NCBI RefSeq assembly: GCF_000331515.1
Contig: NZ_AMZO01000038.1
Span: 1-64,000 of the forward strand
DNA length: 64,000 nucleotides
From: Photobacterium marinum
GTDB taxonomy: Bacteria > Pseudomonadota > Gammaproteobacteria > Enterobacterales > Vibrionaceae
Direction: 5' to 3'
Position numbers and translations under genes: made by a program. Shown one piece after another: positions 7,371 through 16,206 of the stretch (the stretch's first letter is position 1; the number at the start of each line of letters is the position of its first letter). The notes under the pieces were generated by a model. It saw only the letters and a list, made by a program, of their open reading frames with translations, ran no database searches and was not told the origin of the DNA.

Positions 7371-10016
7371 ATGACGGAAAAAACGCCACTACGACATTTG
7401 ATGTTGGGGATCGCCGTGCCTGGCTTATTGGCAGCAAGCTGCTCAGCTTATGCCGATATCGGTCACTTTCGTTATCAGAATGAACCGAGCTATCGCCTTG
7501 AGCCTGCTCAGGTGTTTCGGATGCGCAAAGCCGTACCTGAAGTTAATTTGCGTAAGCAGCTAAAACCGCTGTTGAAAAAAACTTACTACAGTGAGCAGGC
7601 ATATATTGATTCGTTGGAGGAGCAATTGGGCAAGGACGTGGTTGCACAGCACAAGGATTTATTCCTTGAAAAAGCAGTCCAACCGCAGCGAAGCCTGGCT
7701 ATTGATGTGTTAGCTGATGATGTCATTCATATGGCTTTTAAAGATCAGCCTAAAGGTGAAGCATTACCTACAACTGAGCTTATTGATATCACCAAGTACA
7801 ACGGCCCGTCAGCACTGCAAAGAAAGAACAATGGCTTTTCAACAGCAGACTTGCAAGTAACGGTTAACCCGCAAAACCTGTGTGTAGCTATGGTTTCCGA
7901 GTCAAAAGGACAGCTCAGTGAAATCTGTCCAGACAAGATGAACAGTTTCACTGTGAAGTCTGAGGGTGATTATCAGTTGAATGGTCTGGGGCAGGAATTC
8001 CACGATCCGGGCAAGCTAAATACCAACTGGTTGGGCTTCAAGCGCCAGGGCGGTAATAAGATGGAAGGCTATCAGGGTGGTGGTACTGGTAATACTCAGT
8101 TCCCAATTCTGTATGCCATGAGTCAGCAGCAACGCAATTATGCGATTTACTTAGATACCGTATATTCCGCAACCTGGGATTTCACAGGCACTCCATGGAA
8201 AATTTCTCAGCTTGAAGGCTCACCGAGCTTCCTGTTTATGGCTGGTAACGATCTTCCTGAATTGCGCCAGAAGTACATGTCTATGGTCGGTACTCCGCTT
8301 GTTCCGCCGCGTAAGATGTTTGGTATGTGGCTGTCAGAGTACGGTTTTGACAACTGGCAGGAGCTGGATGACAAGCTGGATACTTTGAAGAAAAACCATT
8401 TCCCGCTTGATGGCGTGGTAATGGATTTGCAGTGGTTTGGTAATGTTGATGCCTTCAGTCCGAACAGTCAGATGGGCACTCTGACCTGGGATCGTGAGAA
8501 TTTCCCGGCTCCGGAACAGAAGATCAAATCGCTGAAAGAGCAGGGCGTCGGCATGATGCTTATTGAGGAATCTTATGTCAGCGACGGACTTGAAGAGTTC
8601 GGCAAAATGGCAGAACACGGGTATCTCGTGAAAGACCCTGAAACCGGCAAAGCGATTGATTCAGACCAGAACAACTATGGTTACTGGTGGGGTAAAGGCG
8701 GCATGATCGACTGGACCAGCGCCGATGCCGGTAAAGAATGGCATGACTGGAAACGTAAGCCGCTTATTGATATGGGCGTGATTGGTCACTGGACCGATTT
8801 GGGTGAGCCGGAAATGTATAACCCGAAAGGTGTTTATACCGATGGTCGCACGCAGAATGATGTCCATAATATTTTCAACTATAAATGGCTTGAAAGTATC
8901 TACGACGGTTATCAGCGTAATGAAACCGCAACCCGTCCGTTCATGATGTCGCGCTCCGGTGCACCGGGTATCCAGCGTTTTGGTGCGACCATGTGGTCGG
9001 CAGATATCGGTACTAACCTGGAAAGTCTGGCGAGCCAGTTCAGTATGCAGCCAAACATGGTTCTGTCGGGTATTGATTACTACAGTTCAGACATCGGCGG
9101 TTTCCATCGCAGTGCATTAAGCGCTGTACCGGAAAAACGAGAAGCAGCCCTGAACGAAACCTACACCCAGTGGTTTGCTTATAGCTCTTTGTTCGAAGTG
9201 CCGGTTCGCCCGCATACCGAGAATCTGTGTAACTGTAAGGAAACAGCGCCGGATCGTGTCGGTGATATGGCAAGCAACCAAGCTAATATCAAACTTCGTT
9301 ACCAGTTGATCCCATATCTGTACTCTCTGGCGCATCGTGCCAACATTGCTGCTGAGCCGGTATATCCGCCGATGGATTATTACTTTGCTGATGATGCCAA
9401 AGCGCATAACCTCGCTGGCCAGAAGATGATGGGTAAAGATCTGATGGGGGCGGCGATTGCGAAAATGGGTCAGCAAGCTGTGGATGTCTACCTGCCTCGT
9501 GGTAAATGGTATGACTACCGCACAGGTAAAGCCGTTGACAGTAAAGGTGAATGGCTGAAGCAGTTGCCTGTTTATGATCAGAATCTTCTGACGCTACCGC
9601 TGTTTGCTCGTGATGGTGCGATCATTCCGATGAACCCAGAGCAAACAATGCCTCTAAGCAGTGAAGTGCCGCTGACATTAGCCGCTCGTATTTTCGGTAG
9701 TGACGGTGAATTCACCCTGTATGAAGATGATGGTGCAACCAATGCGTACTTGAATGGTGGGTTGCGTAAAACCACTTTCAACACTCAGCACAAAGGTTCT
9801 GAATTCAAGCTGACTATTGTTGCTGAAGGGAACTATGCAAATGCGCCTCAGGCTCGTCCGCTTCATATTGAATGGCTGGGTCTGCAAGGAAAAGTGAAAG
9901 CAGTTGAGCTTAACGGTAAGAAAGTACAAGGCTGGAAACAGCAAGGAGAAGAGTTAGTGATTGAGCACTCAGCATTACCAGTCAATAAGACAATTCAGTT
10001 GTCTGTAGTGATGTAG
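7371..10016 (+). CDS. Exported glycoside hydrolase family 31 (alpha-glucosidase type)
   Basis: Glycosidase of about 881 aa with a GH31 TIM barrel, expected to cleave alpha-linked sugars outside the cytoplasm. The substrate-binding strand has GVVMDLQWFG, the catalytic nucleophile is the Asp of HWTDLGEPE, and the acid/base region is the Asp of MWSADIGTN. YYSSDIGGF also fits the family, and a C-terminal beta domain follows (DGEFTLYEDDG). The N-terminus is a signal peptide ending at SAYA/DIG; LAASC inside it is only a poor lipobox. ATG 7371 is chosen because GAAGGGA lies 6 nt upstream; a TTG at 7356 is in frame. The exact substrate (maltooligosaccharide, sulfoquinovoside, algal glucan) cannot be read from sequence alone. 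It ends in a hairpin terminator. Confidence 0.88.
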   Translation: MTEKTPLRHLMLGIAVPGLLAASCSAYADIGHFRYQNEPSYRLEPAQVFRMRKAVPEVNLRKQLKPLLKKTYYSEQAYIDSLEEQLGKDVVAQHKDLFLEKAVQPQRSLAIDVLADDVIHMAFKDQPKGEALPTTELIDITKYNGPSALQRKNNGFSTADLQVTVNPQNLCVAMVSESKGQLSEICPDKMNSFTVKSEGDYQLNGLGQEFHDPGKLNTNWLGFKRQGGNKMEGYQGGGTGNTQFPILYAMSQQQRNYAIYLDTVYSATWDFTGTPWKISQLEGSPSFLFMAGNDLPELRQKYMSMVGTPLVPPRKMFGMWLSEYGFDNWQELDDKLDTLKKNHFPLDGVVMDLQWFGNVDAFSPNSQMGTLTWDRENFPAPEQKIKSLKEQGVGMMLIEESYVSDGLEEFGKMAEHGYLVKDPETGKAIDSDQNNYGYWWGKGGMIDWTSADAGKEWHDWKRKPLIDMGVIGHWTDLGEPEMYNPKGVYTDGRTQNDVHNIFNYKWLESIYDGYQRNETATRPFMMSRSGAPGIQRFGATMWSADIGTNLESLASQFSMQPNMVLSGIDYYSSDIGGFHRSALSAVPEKREAALNETYTQWFAYSSLFEVPVRPHTENLCNCKETAPDRVGDMASNQANIKLRYQLIPYLYSLAHRANIAAEPVYPPMDYYFADDAKAHNLAGQKMMGKDLMGAAIAKMGQQAVDVYLPRGKWYDYRTGKAVDSKGEWLKQLPVYDQNLLTLPLFARDGAIIPMNPEQTMPLSSEVPLTLAARIFGSDGEFTLYEDDGATNAYLNGGLRKTTFNTQHKGSEFKLTIVAEGNYANAPQARPLHIEWLGLQGKVKAVELNGKKVQGWKQQGEELVIEHSALPVNKTIQLSVVM

Positions 10017-10089
10017 AAAGTACCAATCTACAAATCCTAGTAATTTAGAACTCCATAAATTACGCGGTTTTGATTGAAACAAAGAAAAG

Positions 10090-10120
10090 CGCCAGTAAAA
10101 TGCTGGCGTTTTGTTGTTTT
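10090..10120 (+). terminator. Terminator after GH31 gene
   Basis: CGCCAG (10090-10095) pairs with CTGGCG (10103-10108) and is followed by the T-rich tract TTTTGTTGTTTT. It lies just before the SD of the DTW-domain gene, so the two genes are likely separate units. Confidence 0.7.
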
Positions 10121-10133
10121 AGGTAAAAGCGCT

Positions 10134-10850
10134 ATGCGTATTCACGCGGTACATAATTTATACGAAGAACGTTTGGCACGTTCGACACGTCCGTTCAGGG
10201 CAAGAGGCTGTAAGGTTGAACGTTGTAGCTACTGTATGCTGCGTGAGCACCTTTGTATTTGTTCAGAAAAGCCGGTTATTAAATCCGATGCGGCTTTTTT
10301 GTTGGTGATGTATGACGATGAGATTCTCAAACCAAGTAATACCGGCCGTCTGATTGCTGATCTGTTTGAAGATACTTTCGCTTATATCTGGTCGCGTACA
10401 GAACCAAATCAGGAAATGCTGGATCTTCTGAATGATCCTCAGTGGCAGCCTTACGTTGTTTTCCCGGCCGAATATGCTGAACCTGAGCGTGTGGCCGAAA
10501 AAGTTGAAATCAATACGGGCAAGCGCCCGCTGTTTATCATGTTGGACGGTAGCTGGGCTGAAGCGAAGAAGATGTTCCGTAAAAGCCCGTACCTGAATCA
10601 GTTCCCGGTTTTATCGATAAACCCGGAAAAGCCGTCTCGCTATAAGGTACGTGAAGCATCGAAAGAAAATCAGTTGGGGACAGCTGAAGTGGCGGCACGT
10701 ATTATTGATTTGTACGGTGAGCAGCGAAATGCTGATGTATTGGATCTATGGTTCGACGTGTTCAGGGAAAATTACATTGCCGGAAAGATGAATCGTATGT
10801 TGCCGGAAGAGTCGGCTGTTAAGCAATTAAAGGCATACTTGACGACATAG
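10134..10850 (+). CDS. DTW-domain tRNA-uridine aminocarboxypropyltransferase-like protein
   Basis: Member of the DTW family, whose characterised members (TapT/TuaA) put the acp group of S-adenosylmethionine onto uridine in tRNA. About 238 aa. The N-terminal Cys cluster CSYCMLREHLCIC is intact, and the name-giving motif is LDGSWAEAKKM, with Ser instead of the usual Thr. NPEKPSRYKVREA is the other family block. I start at ATG 10134, with AGG at 10121 and spacing of 10; the longer frame from TTG 10074 runs through the upstream terminator and is not credible. It lies between GH31 and nagK on the same strand without tight coupling. Confidence 0.8.
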   Translation: MRIHAVHNLYEERLARSTRPFRARGCKVERCSYCMLREHLCICSEKPVIKSDAAFLLVMYDDEILKPSNTGRLIADLFEDTFAYIWSRTEPNQEMLDLLNDPQWQPYVVFPAEYAEPERVAEKVEINTGKRPLFIMLDGSWAEAKKMFRKSPYLNQFPVLSINPEKPSRYKVREASKENQLGTAEVAARIIDLYGEQRNADVLDLWFDVFRENYIAGKMNRMLPEESAVKQLKAYLTT

Positions 10851-11065
10851 AAATACCTCTGCTTGAGCGGAATAGTTTCAGCGAGAAAAGTAATTTTATA
10901 ACAGTGAGTTGAAAATTTATGCAACGACTTGCTGTTTCTTTCAGCAAACGCGAGCTGTAACCATCTTCTGGCCCACTAAATTTGTGATACGTCACAGTCT
11001 GCGGGTGTAGATGTGTGGATAATTTTTTCAGTTTTGTTGTTTTATAAATTTGCGGAGAGTGCAGG

Positions 11066-11974
11066 ATGTACTACGGCTTTGATGTGGGCGGCACCAAGAT
11101 TGAATTTGGTGCATTTAATGAGAAACTGGAACGCGTTGCGACGGAACGTGTGCCTACTCCGGGTGATGACTACGACAAACTGGTCGAGACACTGGTCAGC
11201 ATTATCAAGAAAGCCGATGAAGAGTTTGCCTGCGAAGGTATGGTGGGTATCGGTATTCCGGGAATGGAAGATGCAGAAGATGGTAAGCTGCTGACTTCTA
11301 ATGTTCCTGCTGCGAAAGGTCGTACTCTTCGCAAAGATCTTGAAGAGCGTCTGGGGCGTTCAGTCAGCATTGATAACGATGCTAACTGTTTTGCGCTTTC
11401 TGAAGCATGGGATGAAGAGTTACAGGGCGAGAAGTCTGTTCTTGGTCTTATCCTTGGTACTGGTTTCGGTGGCGGCCTGGTATTTGACGGTCATGTATTC
11501 TCCGGCATGAACCACGTAGCAGGCGAGCTTGGCCATACCCGTATGCCGATTGATGCCTGGTTCCACCTTGGTGAAAATGCACCGCTGTTTAGCTGTGGTT
11601 GTGATAACAAAGGCTGTATCGACAACTACCTTTCAGGTCGTGGCTTCGAGCAGCTTTATACTCACTACTATGGTGAGGAAGTGAAAGCGATTGATATCAT
11701 CAAACGCCATGCCGAAGGTGATGAGAAAGCCGTTGAGCACGTTGATCGTTTCATGGAGTTGCTGGCTATTTGCCTCGCTAACCTGTTCACAGCACTGGAT
11801 CCGCACGTTGTTGTGCTTGGTGGTGGTCTTTCTAACTTCGAACTGCTTTACACTGAGCTGCCTAAACGTTTGCCGAAACACCTGCTTTCTGTTGCTCGTG
11901 TACCGAAAATCGTTAAAGCGAAATACGGTGATGCTGGTGGCGTTCGTGGTGCTGCATTCCTGAATATCAAGTAA
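11066..11974 (+). CDS. nagK: N-acetyl-D-glucosamine kinase
   Basis: ROK-family sugar kinase that phosphorylates N-acetylglucosamine released by chitin or cell-wall turnover to GlcNAc-6-P in the cytoplasm. The protein is 302 aa (E. coli NagK is 303) and opens MYYGFDVGGTKIEFG, the ATP-binding DxGGTK motif. ELGH holds the ROK metal-site His, and CGCDNKGC supplies the zinc-binding cysteines. GGAGAG lies just upstream of the ATG. In a chitin-using marine bacterium this fits GlcNAc recovery (inference). It is followed by a terminator and an independent helicase gene. Confidence 0.93.
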   Translation: MYYGFDVGGTKIEFGAFNEKLERVATERVPTPGDDYDKLVETLVSIIKKADEEFACEGMVGIGIPGMEDAEDGKLLTSNVPAAKGRTLRKDLEERLGRSVSIDNDANCFALSEAWDEELQGEKSVLGLILGTGFGGGLVFDGHVFSGMNHVAGELGHTRMPIDAWFHLGENAPLFSCGCDNKGCIDNYLSGRGFEQLYTHYYGEEVKAIDIIKRHAEGDEKAVEHVDRFMELLAICLANLFTALDPHVVVLGGGLSNFELLYTELPKRLPKHLLSVARVPKIVKAKYGDAGGVRGAAFLNIK

Positions 11975-12030
11975 GTATTATTCATCGGCGTTTTATAAAC
12001 GGTTTTGTAAACGCCGCTGCTTACTGAATA

Positions 12031-12058
12031 AAAAGCACTGCCTTATTGGCGGTGCTTT
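12031..12058 (+). terminator. Terminator after nagK
   Basis: AAAAGCACTGCC pairs with GGCGGTGCTTTT around a TTATT loop, with one mismatch. It lies 57 bases past the nagK stop. An upstream pairing of CGGCGTTT with AAACGCCG (about 11987-12015) may act with it. Confidence 0.75.
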
Positions 12059-12123
12059 TGTATATTTCCCTTCATTTTTTGCTAGAATCCGCGCTCTTGA
12101 TTTTTACAGAACCGGAAAGCAGC

Positions 12124-13410
12124 ATGCCATTTCAAGCCTTGGGACTTCAAAGTCCGCTAGTCGATACCGTTAACGCCTTGGGTTTCACCGAACCGACCCC
12201 GGTTCAGAAGCAGGCGATACCTCAAGTATTAGCCGGTCATGACATTATGGCAGGCGCGCAAACCGGTACAGGTAAAACCGCAGCTTTTGCTCTGCCTGTA
12301 TTGCAGTGTTTGTTGGCACAGCCAAAGCCGGAAGTGAGTGTCGAAGCTCAGAGCGAAGAAAGTCGTGACGATCGCGCGAATATTCAAATCCGCGCACTGA
12401 TCCTGACGCCGACCCGAGAGCTGGCTCAGCAGGTTTATGACAGCGTTACTGAATATAGTAAGGCGACGCCTGTAAAAACAGCTGTGGCTTACGGTGGAAC
12501 CAGCATGAAAGTGCAGGTGAATGCCATCCGTTCTGGGGCTGACATTCTGGTGGCAACACCGGGGCGTCTGTTGGATCATGCTTATGTAGGTACAGTTGAT
12601 TTGTCGAAAGTCGAATACTTCGTTCTTGATGAAGCTGATCGTATGCTGGATATGGGCTTTATCGATGATATCAAGCGAGTTATGAAGCGCATGAAATCAT
12701 CAAAGCAAACGCTGTTCTTCTCAGCTACGTTTTCCAAGCAAGTGAAAAAACTGGCTTACGATATTCTCGATGATCCAAAAGTAATTGAAGTTACACCGTC
12801 AAATAGCGCGGCAGTGACAGTCGAGCAAATGGTTTATCCTGTTGATAAGCACCGTAAACGTGAGCTGCTTTCTTATTTGATTGGTTCCCGAAACTGGCAG
12901 CAAGTGCTGGTATTTACAAAAACTAAGCAAGGTTCTGACGCACTGGCCAAAGAGCTTGGTCTTGATGGTATTAAAGCGGCATCAATCAACGGTGATAAAA
13001 GCCAAGGAGCGCGACAGCGTGCGCTGAATGATTTTAAAGACGGCAAAGTTCGCGCTTTAATTGCCACTGACGTTGCTGCTCGCGGTTTGGATATTGAACA
13101 GCTGGAGTATGTCGTTAACTTTGATATGCCGTTCAAGGCTGAAGACTATGTTCACCGAATTGGTCGCACCGGAAGGGCGGGTCAGGCTGGCAATGCAATT
13201 TCATTAATGAGCCTGGATGAAGAATGGGCGTTGAAAGCGATCGAAGAGCTGCTAGACACCCGTTTGCCGCAACAGTGGCTAGAAGGCTATGAACCGGACC
13301 CGACAATTGAACCTCCGGAAAACCGTCGTCGAGGTCGCTCGGCGGATAAGCGAAGAGCAAAAGCCAAGCATAAGATCCATAAGAACCGCGGTCGAAATGT
13401 ACGCCGTTAA
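12124..13410 (+). CDS. rhlE: ATP-dependent RNA helicase, RhlE-type DEAD-box
   Basis: RNA helicase of about 428 aa expected to act on rRNA or mRNA structures. All motifs are present in order: Q motif (EPTPVQKQAIP), I (AQTGTGKT), Ia (PTRELAQQ), Ib (TPGR), II (DEAD), III (SAT), V (ATDVAARGLD) and VI (HRIGRTGRAG). The tail is Arg/Lys-rich (RRRGRSADKRRAKAKHK), as in RhlE-class proteins, whose N-terminus MPFQALGL also matches. The start is ATG 12124 with GGAAAG upstream; the frame before it overlaps the nagK terminator. Vibrionaceae carry several RhlE paralogues, so the symbol names the class rather than proven orthology. Confidence 0.87.
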   Translation: MPFQALGLQSPLVDTVNALGFTEPTPVQKQAIPQVLAGHDIMAGAQTGTGKTAAFALPVLQCLLAQPKPEVSVEAQSEESRDDRANIQIRALILTPTRELAQQVYDSVTEYSKATPVKTAVAYGGTSMKVQVNAIRSGADILVATPGRLLDHAYVGTVDLSKVEYFVLDEADRMLDMGFIDDIKRVMKRMKSSKQTLFFSATFSKQVKKLAYDILDDPKVIEVTPSNSAAVTVEQMVYPVDKHRKRELLSYLIGSRNWQQVLVFTKTKQGSDALAKELGLDGIKAASINGDKSQGARQRALNDFKDGKVRALIATDVAARGLDIEQLEYVVNFDMPFKAEDYVHRIGRTGRAGQAGNAISLMSLDEEWALKAIEELLDTRLPQQWLEGYEPDPTIEPPENRRRGRSADKRRAKAKHKIHKNRGRNVRR

Positions 13411-13489
13411 CTAGTTTCTGTTAATCAGAAATCACCCATTTATATAAAGAGCCGTCAGTGTAACTTTTAGATGCATTGGCGGCTTAAAT

Positions 13490-13516
13490 ATATCATTTGC
13501 GCATATCATTTTGCGC
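13490..13516. repeat. Short tandem direct repeat in intergenic DNA
   Basis: ATATCATTTGCGC (13490-13502) is followed directly by ATATCATTTTGCGC (13503-13516), differing by one T. It lies between the RhlE-type gene and the diguanylate cyclase gene; no function is evident. Confidence 0.5.
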
Positions 13517-13681
13517 TTTTGGGTTAAAAGTGACGGTTTTTGGCTTTGGTTTGATGTGGGGGTGTGAAGTTGGCTCAATTATCCTAATCAATAGAATTAT
13601 AAATTGTTGAACCTGAAGCTTTTTGTTAGTGTTCGCCCGTTTTCCATAAATTACGATTTGCAATACAAGTATCGGGGGAAT

Positions 13682-14986
13682 ATGGCAAAGCTAAGCCAGC
13701 ATTTTCGACTGGCCCTTTACTTCCTTATTTTTGTTACAGTCTCATCCTACATCTGCTACCTCAACGGTTTGTTTGATACAGAATTAGTGATCTCTTCGAA
13801 GTTGGCATCTTTTAAAAACATTGATGACAGCAATTATGGAGGTTCCAGCATGTCATGGCTGAATAATGACGGCCGTTCGTTGTCGCTCGGGTGCAGACTG
13901 ACTGATTCTTCGAAGTGGCCATTCTGTGGTGTATCAATGGTGCTGACGAATGGCATAAAAGGCATAGATTTAAGCAAGTATCACTCAATTGGCCTTGAGT
14001 TGGATTATAAGAGTCCGGTCAATGCAGAGCGGGTTCGTGTTTATCTTCGCAATTTTGATCCGAGTTATTCTGATATTAACGATCCGCTTTCTTTAAAATA
14101 CAACATGATTGAATTTGAACCTGAAAGTAAAGAAGGCTTACTGATTGTGCCTATGAGGGCATTTCAGGTGCTTTCATGGTGGATTGCTGATTATGAAATT
14201 CCTATTGAATATGCCGGCCCGCAATTTGATAACGTCACCGAGATCCAAATTTCCACGTCAGGTAACGTTGCGCCTGCTGATTATGAGCTAAAAATCAAAT
14301 CGTTGGTGTTCTACGGAGAACGGATCTCTGAGGCTGCACTGCTGAAGTTTAATATTATGCTTTGGCTGACTGCTGCTGGTTTATTGTTGGTATTTGAACA
14401 CTTTAAGTTACGGCGTAACCTACGGGTCATTGAAGCCAAAGGTAACGAGCTAAGCTCAACGAATAAGGCTCTGCATGAAAAGACCCTGCATTTTGAACAA
14501 CTGGCATTTATTGATGCTTTAACCGGAACTAAAAATCGTAATGCCGTCACAATCTGGCTTGATAAAGCAATGGAAGACGTCAGAGCGAATGGTCAGGCGT
14601 TCTCATTGATTTATATCGATATCGATCACTTCAAATCAATTAATGACACGTTCGGTCATCTCAAGGGTGATGAGATCCTGAAAGAATTTGCCACTGTTCT
14701 GAAGACTCAGATCCGAGGCAATGACGTGTTTGTGCGCTGGGGCGGCGAAGAATTTATTCTTTTTTGTCCTGGTGTCAGCCTTTCATGTGCAGAAGCTTTT
14801 GCTTTGCATCTGCGAACGGTGGTGGAATCGTACCAATGGGGTGATGATTTACCGATTACTTGTAGTATCGGCGTTGCTGAGTTGACTGGAAATGAAAGTT
14901 TTGAGTCTTTACTAAACAGGGCGGATAGTGCGCTTTATGCCGCAAAGCATGGTGGAAGAAACCAGGTTGAAGTGAGAAAAGTGTAA
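13682..14986 (+). CDS. Membrane diguanylate cyclase with extracytoplasmic sensor domain
   Basis: Makes cyclic di-GMP from two GTP at the inner membrane. About 434 aa: TM1 near residues 10-28, a periplasmic beta-rich domain of about 190 residues (GCRLTDSS..., YHSIGLELDYKS) resembling carbohydrate-binding jelly-rolls, TM2 near 220-240, a short coiled coil and a C-terminal GGDEF domain. The active-site loop is GGEEF (starting at residue 354), and an RxxD product-inhibition I-site (RGND) lies five residues before it, so feedback control should work. The start is ATG 13682 behind GGGGGA; a TTG at 13604 is in frame. The unusual lectin-like sensor suggests the enzyme reads a sugar or polymer, which is inference. 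Monocistronic. Confidence 0.88.
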   Translation: MAKLSQHFRLALYFLIFVTVSSYICYLNGLFDTELVISSKLASFKNIDDSNYGGSSMSWLNNDGRSLSLGCRLTDSSKWPFCGVSMVLTNGIKGIDLSKYHSIGLELDYKSPVNAERVRVYLRNFDPSYSDINDPLSLKYNMIEFEPESKEGLLIVPMRAFQVLSWWIADYEIPIEYAGPQFDNVTEIQISTSGNVAPADYELKIKSLVFYGERISEAALLKFNIMLWLTAAGLLLVFEHFKLRRNLRVIEAKGNELSSTNKALHEKTLHFEQLAFIDALTGTKNRNAVTIWLDKAMEDVRANGQAFSLIYIDIDHFKSINDTFGHLKGDEILKEFATVLKTQIRGNDVFVRWGGEEFILFCPGVSLSCAEAFALHLRTVVESYQWGDDLPITCSIGVAELTGNESFESLLNRADSALYAAKHGGRNQVEVRKV

Positions 14987-15077
14987 GAGCAAAAAATGGA
15001 TATTAATAAGCTGCTCAGTAGTTTGATATGATGAGCCATCACTTTCATGGAATAGTAATAAGGAAGCAGAGACGATT

Positions 15078-16067
15078 ATGATCCGCTTTGGTGTTATTGG
15101 TACAAACTGGATTACAGACAGCTTTATTGAAGCTGCATTAAAAACGGGTAAATACCAGCTGGTGGCTGTCTATTCCCGCCAGATTGAGAAAGCTGAAGAG
15201 TTTGCATCAAAATATGGTATCTGCCTGTGTTTCGATAACCTTGAAGAAATGGCCGCCAGTGATGAGCTGGATGCTGTCTATATTGCGAGCCCGAACTCTC
15301 TTCATGGACCACAGGCCAAACTGTTTATCGAAGAGGGTAAGCACGTTATTGGTGAAAAGCCGTTGGCATCGAATATTGCTGAAGTTGATGCTTTGATTGC
15401 AATGGCACAGGAAAAGGGCGTTGTGTTGTTTGAAGCTATGAAAACGACATATACCCCAAACTTTGTGCAAATCCGTCAGGCGTTGCCGAAGTTAGGTAAG
15501 CTTCGTAAGGTTTACTTTTCCTACTGCCAGCTGTCTTCCCGCTATGCTAAGTATCTGAACGGTGAAAACCCGAATACCTTTAATCCGGCGTTTTCAAATG
15601 GCTCGCTAATGGACATCGGTATTTATCCGCTCAGTGCTGCAATCGGCTTGTTTGGTGAACCGAACAGCTTTACTGCTCAGGGCGTGTTACTAGATTCCGG
15701 CGTTGATGCTCACGGTACGCTTGTTCTTCATTATAGCCAGTTTGACGTGGTTATCAGTCATTCTAAAGTCAGTGACGGTTTGATCCCAAGTGAACTGCAG
15801 GGGGAGTTGGGTACTATGCTGGTTGATTTCATCTCCGAATGTAAATCAGTAACTCTTCACCGTTCGGGAGAGCCTGCATTGGAGCTGACCTGCCCACAGG
15901 AAGATAACGCCATGTATTACGAAGCCGCTGAGTTTGCCCGTCTGGTTGAAACAAACCAGATTGTTCACTCAGGTCTAGCGCGTACTCAGATTGTCAGCAG
16001 TATTATCACGCAGGCACGTGAGGTTGTTGGCGTTCGCTTCCCTGCTGATGAAGAGATGCGAGTTTAG
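15078..16067 (+). CDS. Gfo/Idh/MocA-family NAD(P)-dependent oxidoreductase
   Basis: Predicted cytoplasmic dehydrogenase of 329 aa. The N-terminal Rossmann fold begins with IRFGVIGTNWI (a GxGxxx-like dinucleotide site), then the ASPNSLH segment and the family signature GEKPLASN with the catalytic Lys. The C-terminal alpha/beta domain holds the substrate (MDIGIYPL). Relatives act on sugars or cyclitols; the actual substrate is unknown. AAGGAAGCAGAGA lies upstream of the ATG. It shares no operon with neighbours and is convergent with the carrier gene. Confidence 0.85.
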   Translation: MIRFGVIGTNWITDSFIEAALKTGKYQLVAVYSRQIEKAEEFASKYGICLCFDNLEEMAASDELDAVYIASPNSLHGPQAKLFIEEGKHVIGEKPLASNIAEVDALIAMAQEKGVVLFEAMKTTYTPNFVQIRQALPKLGKLRKVYFSYCQLSSRYAKYLNGENPNTFNPAFSNGSLMDIGIYPLSAAIGLFGEPNSFTAQGVLLDSGVDAHGTLVLHYSQFDVVISHSKVSDGLIPSELQGELGTMLVDFISECKSVTLHRSGEPALELTCPQEDNAMYYEAAEFARLVETNQIVHSGLARTQIVSSIITQAREVVGVRFPADEEMRV

Positions 16068-16110
16068 GGCCGTTGTTAAGATAAAGCTTTTATTTCCCTG
16101 AAAGCAGATA

Positions 16111-16135
16111 AAAAAAGGTGGCCGTTAAGGCCACC
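16111..16135 (-). terminator. Terminator of the DASS carrier gene
   Basis: GGTGGCC (16117-16123) and GGCCACC (16129-16135) with a 5-nt loop. On the minus strand the stem is followed by six T, so it ends the carrier transcript. Confidence 0.85.
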
Positions 16136-16206
16136 TAAGAGGGAACGATTATTTATTGTTAGTAGTGCAGGGCTTCATTTCATGAAGTTAGTTTATCTTA
16201 CCGGGA

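Noticed and set aside
7373..7460. Lipobox in the GH31 signal peptide (LAASC)
   Set aside because: Ala rather than Leu stands at -3, while a good signal peptidase I site (SAYA/DIG) follows directly.
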